A DNA stretch of 64,000 nt from Plicaturopsis crispa FD-325 SS-3 (GCA_000827205.1 KN832554.1:923263-987262), one strand, 5' to 3'. Shown: positions 21,501-33,485, counted from the first letter of the stretch. Made by a program: numbers and translations. Notes: generated by a model not told the origin, from the letters alone.

Positions 21501-22395
21501 TCACCGTCCTCCCATCATTCTCAGTCGATCAGGGTGGATAGCAGGCCCACCAGCAGGCGGAGGACCTCCTGCGCCCGGTGGCGGGGAGTTACTCGGAGGC
21601 CCGTTGAAGTTGCCGGGAGGTCCACCAGGAGGGAAGTTGCCATTGGGTGGGAAAGGCGGGGCACCACCGTTTGGAGAAAAGGGTGGCGGACCGCCGCCGG
21701 GAATGCCATTTGGAGGGAATGGAGGTGCGCCTGGCACAATAATATTAGCATTTGAATTTGATAATATCGACAATGGACATACCACTGCCAAAACCAGGGG
21801 GAGGACCCATTCCGGGAGGGGGCATACCTCCGTTTGGTGGGAACGGAGGCGGACCACCCATCATGCCTCCGGGCGGGAAAGGTGGTCGTGGCGGCACTGC
21901 AAAAAGGAAGAATGCGTTAGCAACCAAGAGCCTGTGAAACCGTCGTAGGACGCTCACTTCCACCGAACGCTCCTGGCGGAGGCATTCCAAACCCGGGAGG
22001 TGGCCCACCAAAGCCAGGCGGGGGTACACCGTATCCAGGAGGAGGCCCACCGAGATGCTGCGGCCCAAACCCAAACCCGCCTGGCGGAGGCCCACCCGAC
22101 TCGTATGCAGACGTGATCTGGTCAATTATGTTTTGTGCCTTGTCGTGTCCGAGGGACGCGTAGTAGTCGCGAACATTGGAGAGGTGGTTACGACCACTAT
22201 TATGCGCTTTTCGTACTGTGGAAAGGGTCAGCGTTGTACATGGTGTGTATGAAAACCGAAGGGGCGTACCGGAAGTAGAGTCGTGGGTCAAGTACACATC
22301 ACAATAGTCGCAATAATGTTTCTGCAAACGTCGTGCGGATTGTCAGTTTTTGCCGCAGCACACCCATATAGCAAGGCTTTGATACTCACCGGCAT
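21501..22395 (-). CDS. U1 small nuclear ribonucleoprotein C
   Basis: U1-C, the zinc finger protein that helps the U1 snRNP recognise 5' splice sites. The start codon lies in a 6-nt first exon (ATGCCG at 22395-22390); after a 66-nt intron the second exon gives [15 protein letters not shown]. The third exon begins [19 protein letters not shown], so the matrin-type zinc finger (C-x2-C-x12-H-x5-H) is complete only after splicing. The rest is a Pro/Gly-rich tail with repeats such as [16 protein letters not shown] and PPFPPNG, spread over three exons, ending [13 protein letters not shown]. The tail is unusually long and repetitive. The gene shares a 203-bp promoter with LSM3. Confidence 0.92.
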
Positions 22396-22598
22396 TTCGA
22401 GCGTTAAAAGTGGACCAAGAGCACACCGACTGCAAAAACGAAGCAAGACCGTGAAGGCAGGAGGAGAAAGCGATGTGATCGGAGTTTCAAAACCTCAGCC
22501 ATGAAATGTGCAGAGGGCACGCCTGCTGCTCAGCTCGTCGACTGTCTTGGAATACTCTGGTCTCAAAATCCCTAAGCCGGTAGGAGGCATACGCAAAA

Positions 22599-23059
22599 AT
22601 GGATCCGGCATCGACAGGGATCCAAGAACCATTCGACCTGATTCGCCTGTCCCTGAGCGAACGCGTTTTCGTGAAGCTGCGCGGCGATCGCGAGCTCACT
22701 GGTGTTCTGCACGTACGTCCCGTTGGACTATATCTTTGTTAGCTTCTTATTTAAAGCTGGCCTGATGACGACAGGCCTATGATGGGCACATGAACCTCAT
22801 CTTGAGTGATGTAGAAGAGACTATCATGCTCGTCGACGTCGCGGAAGGCGCGCCCCAGGCTCCTGCAAACATCAACGTGAGTAGCCCTGCTCAATATATG
22901 CGGGACGATCTAGCTGACTGTCAATGCTCAGGTCGCCAAGCGGAAGATGGAAATGCTGTTTGTCCGAGGAGATGGTGTTATTCTAGTTCGTGCTCAACGT
23001 CTTCCTACTGTACATTATGCTGATGGGAAGGACAGGTATCTCCTCCTTCGCGCACATAA
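22599..23059 (+). CDS. LSM3: LSM3, U6 snRNA-associated Sm-like protein
   Basis: Four exons, 22599-22712, 22775-22876, 22932-22985, 23036-23059, 97 residues. Sm1 motif: [44 protein letters not shown]; Sm2 motif: [19 protein letters not shown] at the end. The split Sm motifs and the length match LSM3. It belongs to the LSM1-7 ring (mRNA decay in the cytoplasm) and the LSM2-8 ring (U6 snRNP in the nucleus). It is head-to-head with the U1-C gene. Confidence 0.93.
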
Positions 23060-23380
23060 GCCTGAACACCAGCTGTGGATGCTGCTGCTTTGGGTTGCCC
23101 TGCCTATATATTTTTGGCACCTTCCATTGTCAAATGGAACCGCTATCCGCGTTCCCCACATCGACCCACGTCGAGTCGCTGTTCCAGCTATGCTGAAGAT
23201 CGAAGAGTATACTACACCGCTGTTGTAGAAAAGTACTCAAACTCTGGCACCTTGACGATACAGGTTCACATATGGACGCGGAAAGATACACGAAAGTAGA
23301 GACGGATTTAGGCGAGTATAACATAATGACCGTTTCGAAAGCACAGTGACAAAAGCGGCGAGAATCCCCAGATGCTGCTG
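23060..23380. other. Convergent intergenic region, 321 bp
   Basis: 3' ends of LSM3 and of the DUF4050-type gene; no gene seen. Confidence 0.5.
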
Positions 23381-24010
23381 TTATCTACGCGATGATGCGA
23401 GCTGCTGATCGATGTTCATGGTCCTGCTGGGTGCGCTCCAGGCAGATGTGAGTCCCGACGAGCGCTTTGATGAGCGCTCGATTATACTCTCGTCAAGCTC
23501 CTCGTCCGAATCGGGCGCGACCATGCCCGCGGGCCATATTTCAGGGTCGCGCTGCCAACCTGAATGTATGATTTTCATCTGTACATATATCATGTCTTCA
23601 GCGCTTTGTGCACGGAAAGTCAATGCTCGAATACGCACTACGAGGTTCATGGGTAAACGCTTCTTGAGCCGACCTCCAGCCATGAGTCCCTTCCACACAC
23701 GCTGAACACCATCTCGCCACGCCTCGTCGTCAGGAGTACCTGCACGGAATATGCATTCGAGGCGATCGCGTGAGGAAGACGACTCTGAGGCACGCCGCTG
23801 CGGAGTGTTAGCCTTGGCCGGTGTGAGCCAGAGGGCACGGCGGGCGGCATAGTAATCTGGGCCAGGAGGAGGAAGCGAGCCCGCTTTAGCTGCTGCTGCG
23901 AGCGACTGCTCGAATGTTACGGGTGCGTCCTTGGGACCGTTTGCGACGACGACAAGACGGTCATGATCGACAGCTTTGGCGTTGCCATCGACCGTCGTAG
24001 CACTGATCAT
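23381..24010 (-). CDS. DUF4050-type (Gag1-like clamp domain) protein
   Basis: The readable part starts MISATTVDGNAKAVDHDRLV at 24010; an in-frame ATG at 24166 exists, so the N-terminus is uncertain. Motifs recalled from the DUF4050 family are GPDYYAARRALWL, then, after a Ser-rich spacer, GGRLKKRLPMNLV followed across an intron by GWQRDPEIWPAG. The intron (about 75 nt, GTGCGT donor) lies within the conserved C-terminal block. The tail is Ser-rich (ERSSKRSSGLTS). The domain occurs in fungal proteins linked to growth signalling, but no molecular role is clear. The gene is divergent from GRR1 with about 140 bp between the starts. Confidence 0.6.
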   Translation of the reverse strand: MISATTVDGNAKAVDHDRLVVVANGPKDAPVTFEQSLAAAAKAGSLPPPGPDYYAARRALWLTPAKANTPQRRASESSSSRDRLECIFRAGTPDDEAWRDGVQRVWKGLMAGGRLKKRLPMNLVVRIRALTFRAQSAEDMIYVQMKIIHSGWQRDPEIWPAGMVAPDSDEELDESIIERSSKRSSGLTSAWSAPSRTMNIDQQLASSRR

Positions 24011-24150
24011 GAGAGGGGGCAGAGAACAAGGAATGCCGTATGTTTTATTCAAGTGTTTTGGGCAGATATCCCTCTTTCCCACGCCACATTTATGAACACC
24101 GTCTCCTGGCAGGTGTGCGTTTCTCACCGCAACGCTCCTTGTCCTGAACC

Positions 24151-26873
24151 ATGTACATGCGCGCATCCCCCGCGCAATCCACGACGTCGCTGTCCGACGC
24201 AGACGACCTTATAGACGATCCGACACAGTCCGCCTTCAATTCGGATCCTCAAATCGTAGTGTCGCCTGCTCAGTGGTCACACAAACGATTGCCGTCGATC
24301 CTAGCAGTCGATCCTACAACACCTTTACCGCCGCACTCGCCCATCGGACAACTGCCGCCCGAGATACTGATTCACATTCTCAGGCATCTCCACTCCCCGC
24401 GCGACCTCTATCGCGCTTTGATCGTTTCCAGAAGTTGGTGCGAGTGCTCCGTTGAACTGCTATGGCACAAACCATCCTTCTCCAAGCTGCCGACGCTCGT
24501 CAAGATGATGCGCGTCATCAGCCGCTCAGATCAGACATTCACCTACGCCCGCTTCATCCGTCGCCTCAATTTCCTCTTTCTTGGCCCAGAGCTCACCGAT
24601 GCGTTATTCTCCCGACTCGCACAGTGCGACCGACTCGAACGCCTTACCCTGGCACTGTGCACGTCGGTTTCCGATGAAGCGCTTACGCGTGTGCTATCCT
24701 CCTGCCCAGCCCTCGTCGCCATCGATCTCACCAACGTCAGCAACACTACCGACTCCGCTATCGTCGCGTTAGCTTCTACTGCTAAGCGCCTGCAAGGTAT
24801 CAACCTTGCCGGCTGCAAAAAGGTCACGAACAAGGGCGTCTTCGCACTGGCACAGAACTGCGAGCTGCTCCGTCGCGTGAAGCTCAGCGGCCTAGATAGC
24901 CTCACTGACGAGCCAATCCAAGCCCTCGCGCGGTTGTGCCCCCTGCTCCTCGAAATTGACCTTAATCACTGCAAGCGCATCACAGACCTTGCTGTTCGCG
25001 ACCTATGGGTTTACTCGCATCATATGCGCGAGATGCGCTTGAGCCATTGCGCAGAACTCACCGATTTGGCATTCCCCGCTCCTCCAACGCCCTCTTCTGC
25101 ATCTGACTTACCGCCCCCCGCACCCAATCCTTTCCCGGCATCCACCAATCGACTCCTCATCAACGAACTTCCACCGCTTGTGATTAACCGGTCATGCGAA
25201 CACCTCCGAATGCTCGATGTCACCGCGTGTTCCAAACTTACGGACGACGCAGTGGATGGCATCGTAGCCCACGCTCCCAAGATCCGTAATCTTGTATTCT
25301 CCAAGTGTACACAACTTTCCGATCGTACAGTAGAGACCATATGCAGTCTTGGCAAGCACCTGCACTACCTCCACCTCGGCCACGCGTCGACTATCACGGA
25401 CCGTTCGGTCCGCGTCCTCGCCCGATGCTGCACTCGGTTACGCTACGTCGATTTCGCGAGTGAGTTCTGCGTCTTCTATCCGTGGCGAACAAGGCTAACC
25501 GCGACCTAGATTGCGTATTGCTGACGGATATGTCTGTATTCGAGCTCTCGAGCCTACCCAAACTGCGCCGCATTGGCCTGGTTCGCGTAAATAACTTGAC
25601 CGATGAAGCTATCTATGCGCTCGCAGAACGACATGCGACATTGGAGCGTATCCATCTGTCGTATTGCGACCAGATATCCGTTATGGCTATACATTTTCTC
25701 GTACAAAAGTTGCACAAATTGACACATCTATCCCTAACTGGGATACCCAGTTTCAGACAGACGGAGTTGCAGAAGTTTTGCAGACCCCCGCCATCAGTAT
25801 GTTGTCATGCCCTGCCTCCAGCCCATTTTCAGCACTAAAGCATCTTCTCGTCCCAGGAATTTAACTCGAGTCAACGGCTTGCGTTCTGTGTCTATTCTGG
25901 TTCAGGCGTCATTGAACTGCGGAAATATCTTGCAGACCTTTTCACCACCATTACCGACGCTGGTATGGCTGATGAAACAGATGACGACGGACATGAGAGA
26001 TTCGACGGTCCCTCGCCCAATCCCCTAGACGATGATGACATGGGTGATGAAGGTGACGAGGAGGATGAGGACGAGGAGACATTCCGGGACGACGACCACT
26101 ACGCAGACCACAGGGAGGATGAATTTCACCGGATAGCGGCCCCGCCCCCACAACTCGCCATGTACCGGGGACATCACCCGCCGCCTTCAGCTGTGGCTGG
26201 CCCCAGCCGTCAGCAAGCTCAAGCACCTCGCATCGTGCGTCCTCCACACCCCTCACCGTCCGTGGTTGTCTCTCGGTCCCTCGGCACGCCTAGTAATATA
26301 CAGCGCCCGTCACCTCAGCGGCCTGTTGCAGGACCGTCGTCGGGCGCACCCATGATGCGCACCTTTGGGAGTGCGCCTGTCGTCGAGTCTGTGTCTCCCA
26401 CCCCGAGCGAACATTCCGGCAACTCTGCTGGGTTTTTTAGATCATACCACCAACACCACCATGAGCCTCGAAGCGGTGTCTTAACGCCTGACCTCAATTA
26501 CGCGGAGATCGGCCACGGACGGGTCGGGACTCAACCCCAGGTGCTCGCGGACGCGTCGAACTCGTGGCACAGCGCGCCATGGCCACACCCAGAGACGAGG
26601 CCCGCGGGCCCTGCGTCTCCCTCGCGTAGGGATCTCCACGACAGCGTGCACCATGCCCTTGGTGCGGGCGCCAACGGGAATATCAGTGCGGAGCACGCCC
26701 CAGAGGGCAGGGGGCGGAGTGTCAAGCGGAGCCTGAGGAACACGATGAACGTCGCGGAGCACTATGCGAGCTCGCTCTTCGGGCGCGGCCCAAATCATTC
26801 GGGGCACCCACCAGAGGGTGGTGCTGGCCCGAGCAGCGGTCCGAGCACAGGCGGCGATATCGGGAGGTACTGA
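24151..26873 (+). CDS. GRR1: GRR1, F-box and leucine-rich repeat protein of SCF ubiquitin ligase
   Basis: Three exons, 24151-25459, 25510-25796, 25857-26873, 870 residues. After a Ser/Pro-rich start comes the F-box (LPPEILIHILRHLHSPRD, then ALIVSRSWCE) near residues 73-110, and then about a dozen cysteine-type leucine-rich repeats, e.g. LQGINLAGCKKVTNKGVFAL, LLEIDLNHCKRITDLAVRDL and LERIHLSYCDQISVMAIHFL. Between repeats is a Pro-rich insertion (PPPAPNPFPASTN). The C-terminus is acidic (DDDDMGDEGDEEDEDEE) and then disordered. In yeast GRR1 targets G1 cyclins and nutrient-signalling proteins for SCF ubiquitination. All junctions are in phase; the repeat order and insertion match fungal GRR1. 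Confidence 0.9.
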
Positions 26874-27310
26874 GGGGTGGATGTTGGTTCTGGCAGGGGT
26901 GTAGGCGGGTTTTGTAACTGTAATTTGGCAGTCTTGGACTGTGTTCCGTCTTGCGATTAACAGGACTGGTTTTGTTGTCTTCGCTGCATGCTTGCTCGAT
27001 AATGTCTATAGTATATATCACACGGCACATACCAGAATCACGGATAATCATACAATTCACATATGCGTACAAACAGGATGCCTGGAGGCTGTCTACATTT
27101 TCTGTCGGCGAGTCGTTGACGCCTTCAAGTTTACGCCATTTGACGTTGATTTGACGAGAACATCATCGGATCCGGAGGTCGTGTGGCTGACGCACGGCGC
27201 TACTCACCGAACACCTACGGGTTCAAATTCACATCCAGTCCCTCACCTTGGCCGTCCAACAAACAAGTCAACAGTAACTTGAGGTGATTTCAAAGACCAA
27301 AAGAAAAAAA
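26874..27310. other. Intergenic, 437 bp
   Basis: 3' flank of GRR1 and promoter of NAA10. AT-rich; no gene or repeat is seen. Confidence 0.5.
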
Positions 27311-28108
27311 ATGAATATTCGACCGGCAAAGGTACGTCACGGTGTGGTTTTGTGTCTTGAATCTGGGCCTCGTCGTGTGTTCATCTTCATTGGTCACAAC
27401 AGATCGACGACATGACTGGCATGCAAGCATGCAACCTCCAAAATCTGCCGGAGAACTATACAATGAAATATTGTCGGTGGTATTCATTGAAAACAAGAAA
27501 TTAATCGAGCTAACCACGCCGAACGCTGTATGTAGATCTATACCATGCGCTGACATGGCCACAGCTCTCCTACGTCGCGGAGGACAGCAAAGGCCGGATC
27601 GTTGGCTACATTCTGGCCAAAATGTACCTCTTCCTATATATCTTAATGTGTCCAAAAGATCTTGAAACCAAATTTGCAGGGACACGGACGAGCCGGAGGA
27701 TGGCCGTGACCACGACCCTCACGGCCATGTTACGTCCATCTCCGTCTTGCGTTCATACCGAAGGCTAGGAGTAGCAAAAAAGCTCATGGTACAGTCGCGT
27801 GCGTATCAGAATTTTTGACCGTTCGAAAGCGAGCAAATTCATTGACGTCGGATCTCAAATAGAGCAAGCGATGGCTACCGTCTACGGTGCTTCGTCCGTC
27901 TCGTTGCATGTTCGCAAATCGAACCGAGCGGCATTGGGACTGTACAAAGACACGCTTGGGTTCAATGTCGAGGGCATCGAAAACAAATATTGTGAGATTC
28001 CCCTGTGTAGGCCTACGTTCCAGCATCCTGACAATACATGTACTGGTGACAGATGCGGACGGAGAGGATGCCTACTCAATGCGATTGCCACTGAATTCCC
28101 ATAGATAG
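27311..28108 (+). CDS. NAA10: NAA10/ARD1, catalytic subunit of the NatA N-terminal acetyltransferase
   Basis: A GNAT-fold enzyme that acetylates N-termini on the ribosome with NAA15. Seven short exons. The first (27311-27331) encodes MNIRPAK; then [88 protein letters not shown] and [20 protein letters not shown]. The acetyl-CoA loop RRLGVA and the [11 protein letters not shown] block are diagnostic. The fungal protein ends soon after (MRLPLNSHR), without the long tail of animal ARD1. All introns keep frame and resemble known NAA10 structure. Cytosolic, ribosome-associated by family. Confidence 0.93.
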
Positions 28109-28193
28109 GTGCATATGGCTCATACATACAACATAGTAATAATGTAAGTGAGTGGTACAAATGCTAGTTTACACTCGCCGGCATGGATGCACT

Positions 28194-29943
28194 TTACAGA
28201 TTGATCAGGTCCTCCGACTCCTCCGCCTTGGCCTTCTCGTCGGCGGTATGGGCGTGAGGGTTAGTGTCTGGTTCCTCTGCCCAGGGATTTATCTCTAATC
28301 CATCCTTCGGACCCTCTTCCTCCTCCTTCAACAGGTCTCCGCCCAATGTGTCATCCATTGCGTCCTCAGCTGCCGAGTCTTGAGTAGCCTTTGTTTCCTT
28401 ATCCTCAACCACTCCACGCCCAGCCATCACGGCCTCCCGGATGATCCCTGCAGTTTGTAGTCCGAGGGAATAATATCCGTCATTTGTGCTTGCGCCGAAC
28501 ATTCCCGTGTGGGCTTGAAGCTCGTCCGATGCGAGACTGTTGCGCGCGGGTAAAAAGTGCGCGGATGCAGTAGACGACTTTGGTGGTAACACGATGAACG
28601 TGCGGTCAGACATCTGTGCAGGAGGGATTGCGGGGAGGTATGTGTAAAACCTATGCGCATATTCCCCCGAAAAGGCACGGTTTGTGAGATGCTAGCTTGC
28701 CAAACAGACGAGATGACGTACGTGCGAAAGGTGACTCCCATATCTTTCTCGATTTCTAGTAGATTTTCTACACGCCGCTTGAGCGCACCCTCGTCCCACA
28801 GATTCCGGACATATTTCATGTGGTCCGTGGCCCAACCGGTCGCAGAAGAATACCCGGTGCCTATATCTTCCCGCTTGTAATACGCGGTCCCCGCTGCTGC
28901 ACCCGCCACTAAGGCGCCGCCTACCGCGTATGCCGCAGGAGCCCATTTTCCCCATGCTGAAGGAGATGCCTCGGCCGCGGTTGTTGCTGCAACCGGAGCC
29001 TTGCTAGATACGGCTGATGCTCCCTTGTTCCCGAAGGCGCTGAACACGGCGGACCCTATGTTCTTTGCCGCACTAGCGTATTCGGCGGCCTTCGTGGCAC
29101 TGTTCTTGAACACAAAAGGGTGCAAACCAAGATACTGGTGCATAGATTGTAAATTTCATGGGCGTCTGATTTGCCAGTATGATAAATCTCACCGGTGTGT
29201 CAAAAGCAATGCAGGCGATGATCTTCGGCCACAAGGGCGCTTGTGGATCAGGTCTGGAGTTGACCATTTCCAATAATGTGTCGGCTGCTAGTAAGCCACC
29301 CATACTGAGGAGTAATATTAGCACTGAATATGTTGAATTTCCTGCGTTGAATTACCTATGCCCGCAAAGCACAATCTTCGCTTTCCCGGCGCCACCACCG
29401 GTCCCACTAGCAACCTCTCTTTCAACCGTTAGGGTAGTTAACCAGTCCGCGAACCGTTCGACGGCTTCTTTCTGCGTGAAGAGCAAGTAAGCCTGCATTT
29501 ACTGGCGAGGAATGTCGGCTCTCACTAATTCTCCCTTGGTCTATGACCGCAGCAGAGCATGGAATATGTAAGCGATGCAACGGTCTAAGCCGGAAGACAT
29601 AGATGCATACCTCGTAGGCCGGGAACACGACACATTCGACAACAATATTGTCAATAGTTTCGGAGAGCACATGTTGCAGTCGCTCAGGAAACTTGACAAA
29701 TGTCGAATCCGTCCCTTTGAACCTGGAAGATAATATGTCAGGGACAGACCTTTGTCAGCGAAATTGCTCCGTGAGTTTGTTTAAGAAAGCACACCCGTGG
29801 ATGAACACGACTAGAAGTAAGTCTGGAGGCAGACGTTTTGTGAGAGCCAACGAATTACCGTCCGGGTGAGTTGCCAGACCGCCCCCAATGCTTTCCGAGG
29901 TCTTGTCTCCACTCTGGGCTGCGTCGATGTCCGGAGACGCCAT
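28194..29943 (-). CDS. Alpha/beta hydrolase with a membrane segment
   Basis: Start MASPDIDAAQSGDKTSE at 29943 (a TTG-led frame upstream is not used). Motifs of a lipase-type fold come in order: LPPDLLLVVFIHGFKGTDST (oxyanion HG), VKFPERLQHVL, ECVVFPAYET, then CGHSMGGLLAADTLLE (nucleophile Ser), IACIAFDTPYLGLHPFVFKN, and after a spacer WAPAAYAVGGALVAGAAAGT, which could be a membrane helix. Downstream are RVENLLEIEKDMGVTFR and RTFIVLPPKSS; the tail is acidic and ends SEDLINL. Fungal members with FIHGFKG and AFDTPYLGLHP are widely annotated as hypothetical serine esterases or lipases. Substrate and location are unknown. Exon edges in the middle are approximate. Confidence 0.7.
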
Positions 29944-30335
29944 GGTAGCCAACGACTGACAATGTCAAAGATTACCCGAAAAATCCAGACTGAGACGTTT
30001 TACCAGATGAAATTGTAACGGGAGTTCTACCGGAGTTGGTCTTGCAGTGAGAATGCGGGGGCGTCCAGTCGGAGGCGTCGCGCAGGCGGTCGCGGTCACG
30101 GTGTGTCTCTTACGGTCACTACGAAGTCGCACTTTTCGCAAACTTTTGCTCCGTCTCTGCTCTTTATAGCGGTAACACGACTCGGTTCAGTGCATTTTAT
30201 CGTCGACGGTGAAACGACTAGAGGAAAAGACTTGAATTAAATCTGCCGGGTGCGCTGTCGCTTTGGTCGCGTCGGCGCGTATCCACTACTGATAACCTGT
30301 CTAATCTCGTCTAGCAATAGCTGATTTGGCCCAAG
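29944..30335. other. Divergent promoter region, 392 bp
   Basis: Lies between the hydrolase (minus) and the F-box protein (plus). GC-rich near 30050-30130, AT-rich near 30160-30240; no gene seen. Confidence 0.5.
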
Positions 30336-32261
30336 ATGCGCCGGGCTGGTGTATCAGACATAGGCCCTGCCATACCGAAACGCTATTTGGAGCTTTTGCC
30401 CCTCGAGATGTGGGACGAATGCCTGAAACACCTCGACAGCCCCTACAGCACTGTGGATCTCCGTAAGGCGGGAACAGTCTGCCAATTATTCCATCGCCTC
30501 TCTCGCAAATTCATCTTCCGCAGCCTCGTCTTTCATGGTCCATTCCGTGAGGACATCGGACGTCGTAACATACGCAAGACTATACGGAGGTTGGAACTCT
30601 CCGCCGAGCGTTTCAGGGCTTTGGCCCAGGATGATGCCGCCCATGTGCGACCTTTAGTCCACGAATGGGAGTTCAATGGATCAGACATAGACTGCTCTCA
30701 CCTTTTTGATGGACCAGACCTGGTCTTGAACGCATACAACTCGGCATTGAACGCATTCCTCGCTGCTCTGCCATTGTACTCCAATCTGCGTCACTTAGTT
30801 CTCGCCGAAGTGGTCGTTACCAAGTCTATTAGGGACACATTATCCAACCTACCCTCCTTCTCCTCGCTCGCTCTCAGAGACTCCCCTGTGCGCAGGAAAG
30901 GCGCACCTCTCACACTGGACAAACTATATTACGAAGTTACCGCGATGGATACACGGTGCGAGCGCTCCCAGCCCTTGGATCTCGTCTCTCCATCGAAATT
31001 ACGAGAGCTCAAATGTGATTCCCGCCATCCTGAGGCGTTGTTGCCTTCGTTGGTGAAAGCTGGGACGCTCGAAGATCTCACTCGTCTTTCGCTTTTCGTG
31101 CCCTCAGCATACAGTAGCCTATTTTTCGCCTTCCTCGATCAGTGTCCTCGGCTTCAGCACCTTACCATACTCGACGGCTCATCGATAAACGAATATCCTG
31201 ATCACATCGCCACGCACGTCCTGCCGACCCTGACATCGTACAAAGGTCCTTTGCACCTTGCGGCACTCTTCGTCCAACGTCGTCCGGTACGCACCGTCCG
31301 AATCGTGGAGACATGGGGCGATGGCCTTATGGATAGATCCACTTATGACCTCGATGCCGTCACAAGTGTCATGACAAAGCTGTCGGAATCAACTGGACCA
31401 GTCTGCCAACTCGGTCTTCCACGAATGCACCCATGTCTCGAGATATTCAACGTCATCACCACGCAATTTCCTATGCTTGAGGGATTGCAAATGGCCATAT
31501 CCGATCGCGGCTGCGTCTCTTCCAGATTCTTCGACAGTGACGATGCATTGTCAGCTTCGGATTCAAATGATTCGTTGATGTACGACTCCGTCGATAGCAG
31601 CGAAGGGTCGGCCGCCTCGGACACCGAAGACGTAGATATTGAGGCTGGTGTAGACCACAATGATGGGGGTCTGGCTGCAGAGGTAGACGAAAACACCGAT
31701 CAAGTTATACTCGAGGGCGACTTCCCTCATGGTGGTCCAGGTGACGATGGACTGTCTACAGTACCTGACTCCCCCATTCCCGCATCGGGCTCACCTCAAG
31801 AAGATCGAGGAGACGCCGAAATTAATGGAGACGTTGGTGGTGCCATCATAGAGCGTGATGAGAAAGGGCTCCCAAACAGATCACCCGATACCTTTGCTGT
31901 ACGTCTGTCTTACGCGCTAATGATACTCCTCGAGTCCATGTTCTGGCGCTGACGTTGCTCTTATCAGGGTATGATGGACTGGCTCGCTCTAGGGCATGCC
32001 CCTTTGCCCCCTCGCCTCGAGTTTTTGCAAATCCGGAACCACAGTGACTGCAAAAATGGCATGGATATACGCCCATACCCTTCAACGGAGGAACGAGCCG
32101 TTGTATACAGCTTAACGGACGCATATCCTGGATTGCGAAGAATCGTGCTGGGCGAGGAGGACGACGAATGGATGCGCATTGGCACCAGTAATATTTGGCA
32201 AGAGCCGAAATGGCCTTGGCAGAAAATTCCTCGACCTGCGTGTCATCGCGCCGTTTCTTAG
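30336..32261 (+). CDS. F-box-like domain protein
   Basis: Two exons, 30336 to about 31899, and about 31968-32261. An F-box-like motif lies near residues 18-60 (LELLPLEMWDECLKHLDSPY with CQLFHRLSRKFIFRSL). The middle looks like degenerate leucine-rich repeats (SNLRHLVLAEVV, LRELKCDS, LEDLTRLSLFV). A strongly acidic low-complexity stretch (DSNDSLMYDSVDSSEGSAAS and more) interrupts before the last exon, which begins GMMDWLALGHAPLPPRLEF. Such proteins are expanded in basidiomycetes and recruit substrates to SCF ligases; none can be named here. Without the second exon the first would end ALMILLESMFWR. Confidence 0.68.
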
Positions 32262-33485
32262 ATTTAGCTTCATTCACGGTGAGTAAGACTCATTTTTCGG
32301 CAACTCATATTTACCATCAATAATGAATGAGCTGACCATCTTGATGTCGCACTCAGGTTGACTTATTATCACTCAAGGCAAGCTTCATATACTGTGTACT
32401 GTATACCGACACTATAATGGATGCGTTATCCGCGCCACTCCGGGATTATCTCAAGCGACGGCATTCAACTCGGGTTATCATCCAAGACTTCAAGCCTAAG
32501 GTAGTAGCTATCTAAGCTAACCATTGTATCCCTCGGAGCCTGCCAGAAGTGCTTCCCACCGATCCCCGCCTTACCGGAGCAGGTTTGTACACGTGGGGAG
32601 CTGTGGGGAATCACCGGGAACCATCCACTTTCTTCCGGATAAGGTATACCGAACGGTTAAACCACATCAATAACGTTCCTACTCCGTGTACGTTTTCTCG
32701 AGCTTGGGCCACTTATACCTTTGTGCAGCTCGAACCTTCAAGTTTGGATGCCGAGATTGGAGTTTAGCCTCGGAACAAAAACCTTGCACCGGTTGCTTCA
32801 TAACTAATGCCAAGTGAACTTATCTAACGATTTTCTGTGCGTAGGTTACACAGGCTCAGCCCTAATCTATGGAGTAAAATCCCATGCCCTGCATCCATTC
32901 AGTACCCGGCCGCCTGATAAAACCCTCGTTCGGCGAAGCAACCTAATGTAGGCAGGCCAAAGCAGTCCGGTCGAGGCGCGTTTCCGTTGTGTGGCCGGTG
33001 AGAGCCGGTCAGCGCACGGATGATAAGCGGCGACCGTAAATCGACAGTTCGTGGAAGGCGAGAAATAATGTAAGCCTTACACTTGTCTCTTCGTCACGAG
33101 GGATTGGTTGCTCAAATGCTCACGCATGCATTGGTTATCTCGATCGGAACTCAGGCAAAAATGTAATCCCTTCAAGGGTCAACATTGTATATTACCCCCT
33201 TGTAGATCGAAGGCCCATCTCCATTATTCGGGACGCGCATTTGTCTGACCGGCAAAGGTGACTATCTCAAATGGATGCTCTGCTTCTTGAGCAGCTCGAG
33301 GACACAGTCTCTCCGTAGGCAAACCCCATTGTTAATCTAGAACGCACACGGCTATCTTACAGTGTCGTACCGCGGCTGCAAAATTCACAGGGCCTCAGCA
33401 GTTAAAAGGGGGAGGTTATTGGCCCTCCTATTCCCCACTGCTCTCAGTCCAATCGCCTGCCGAATCACCATCATAAACATCACCA
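32262..33485. other. Intergenic, 1.2 kb
   Basis: No convincing gene. The first part could be the F-box 3' end. Nearer the next gene are an AAAAGGGGG run at about 33403 and a CCAAT-like TCCAATCG near 33447, so the second half may be a regulated promoter of the aldolase-type gene. Short open frames such as 32549-32767 lack splice partners or family motifs. Confidence 0.45.

Noticed and set aside
27170-27250. GGGTTCAAATTC resembling a T-loop of a tRNA
   Set aside because: The arms do not pair and no acceptor stem is found.
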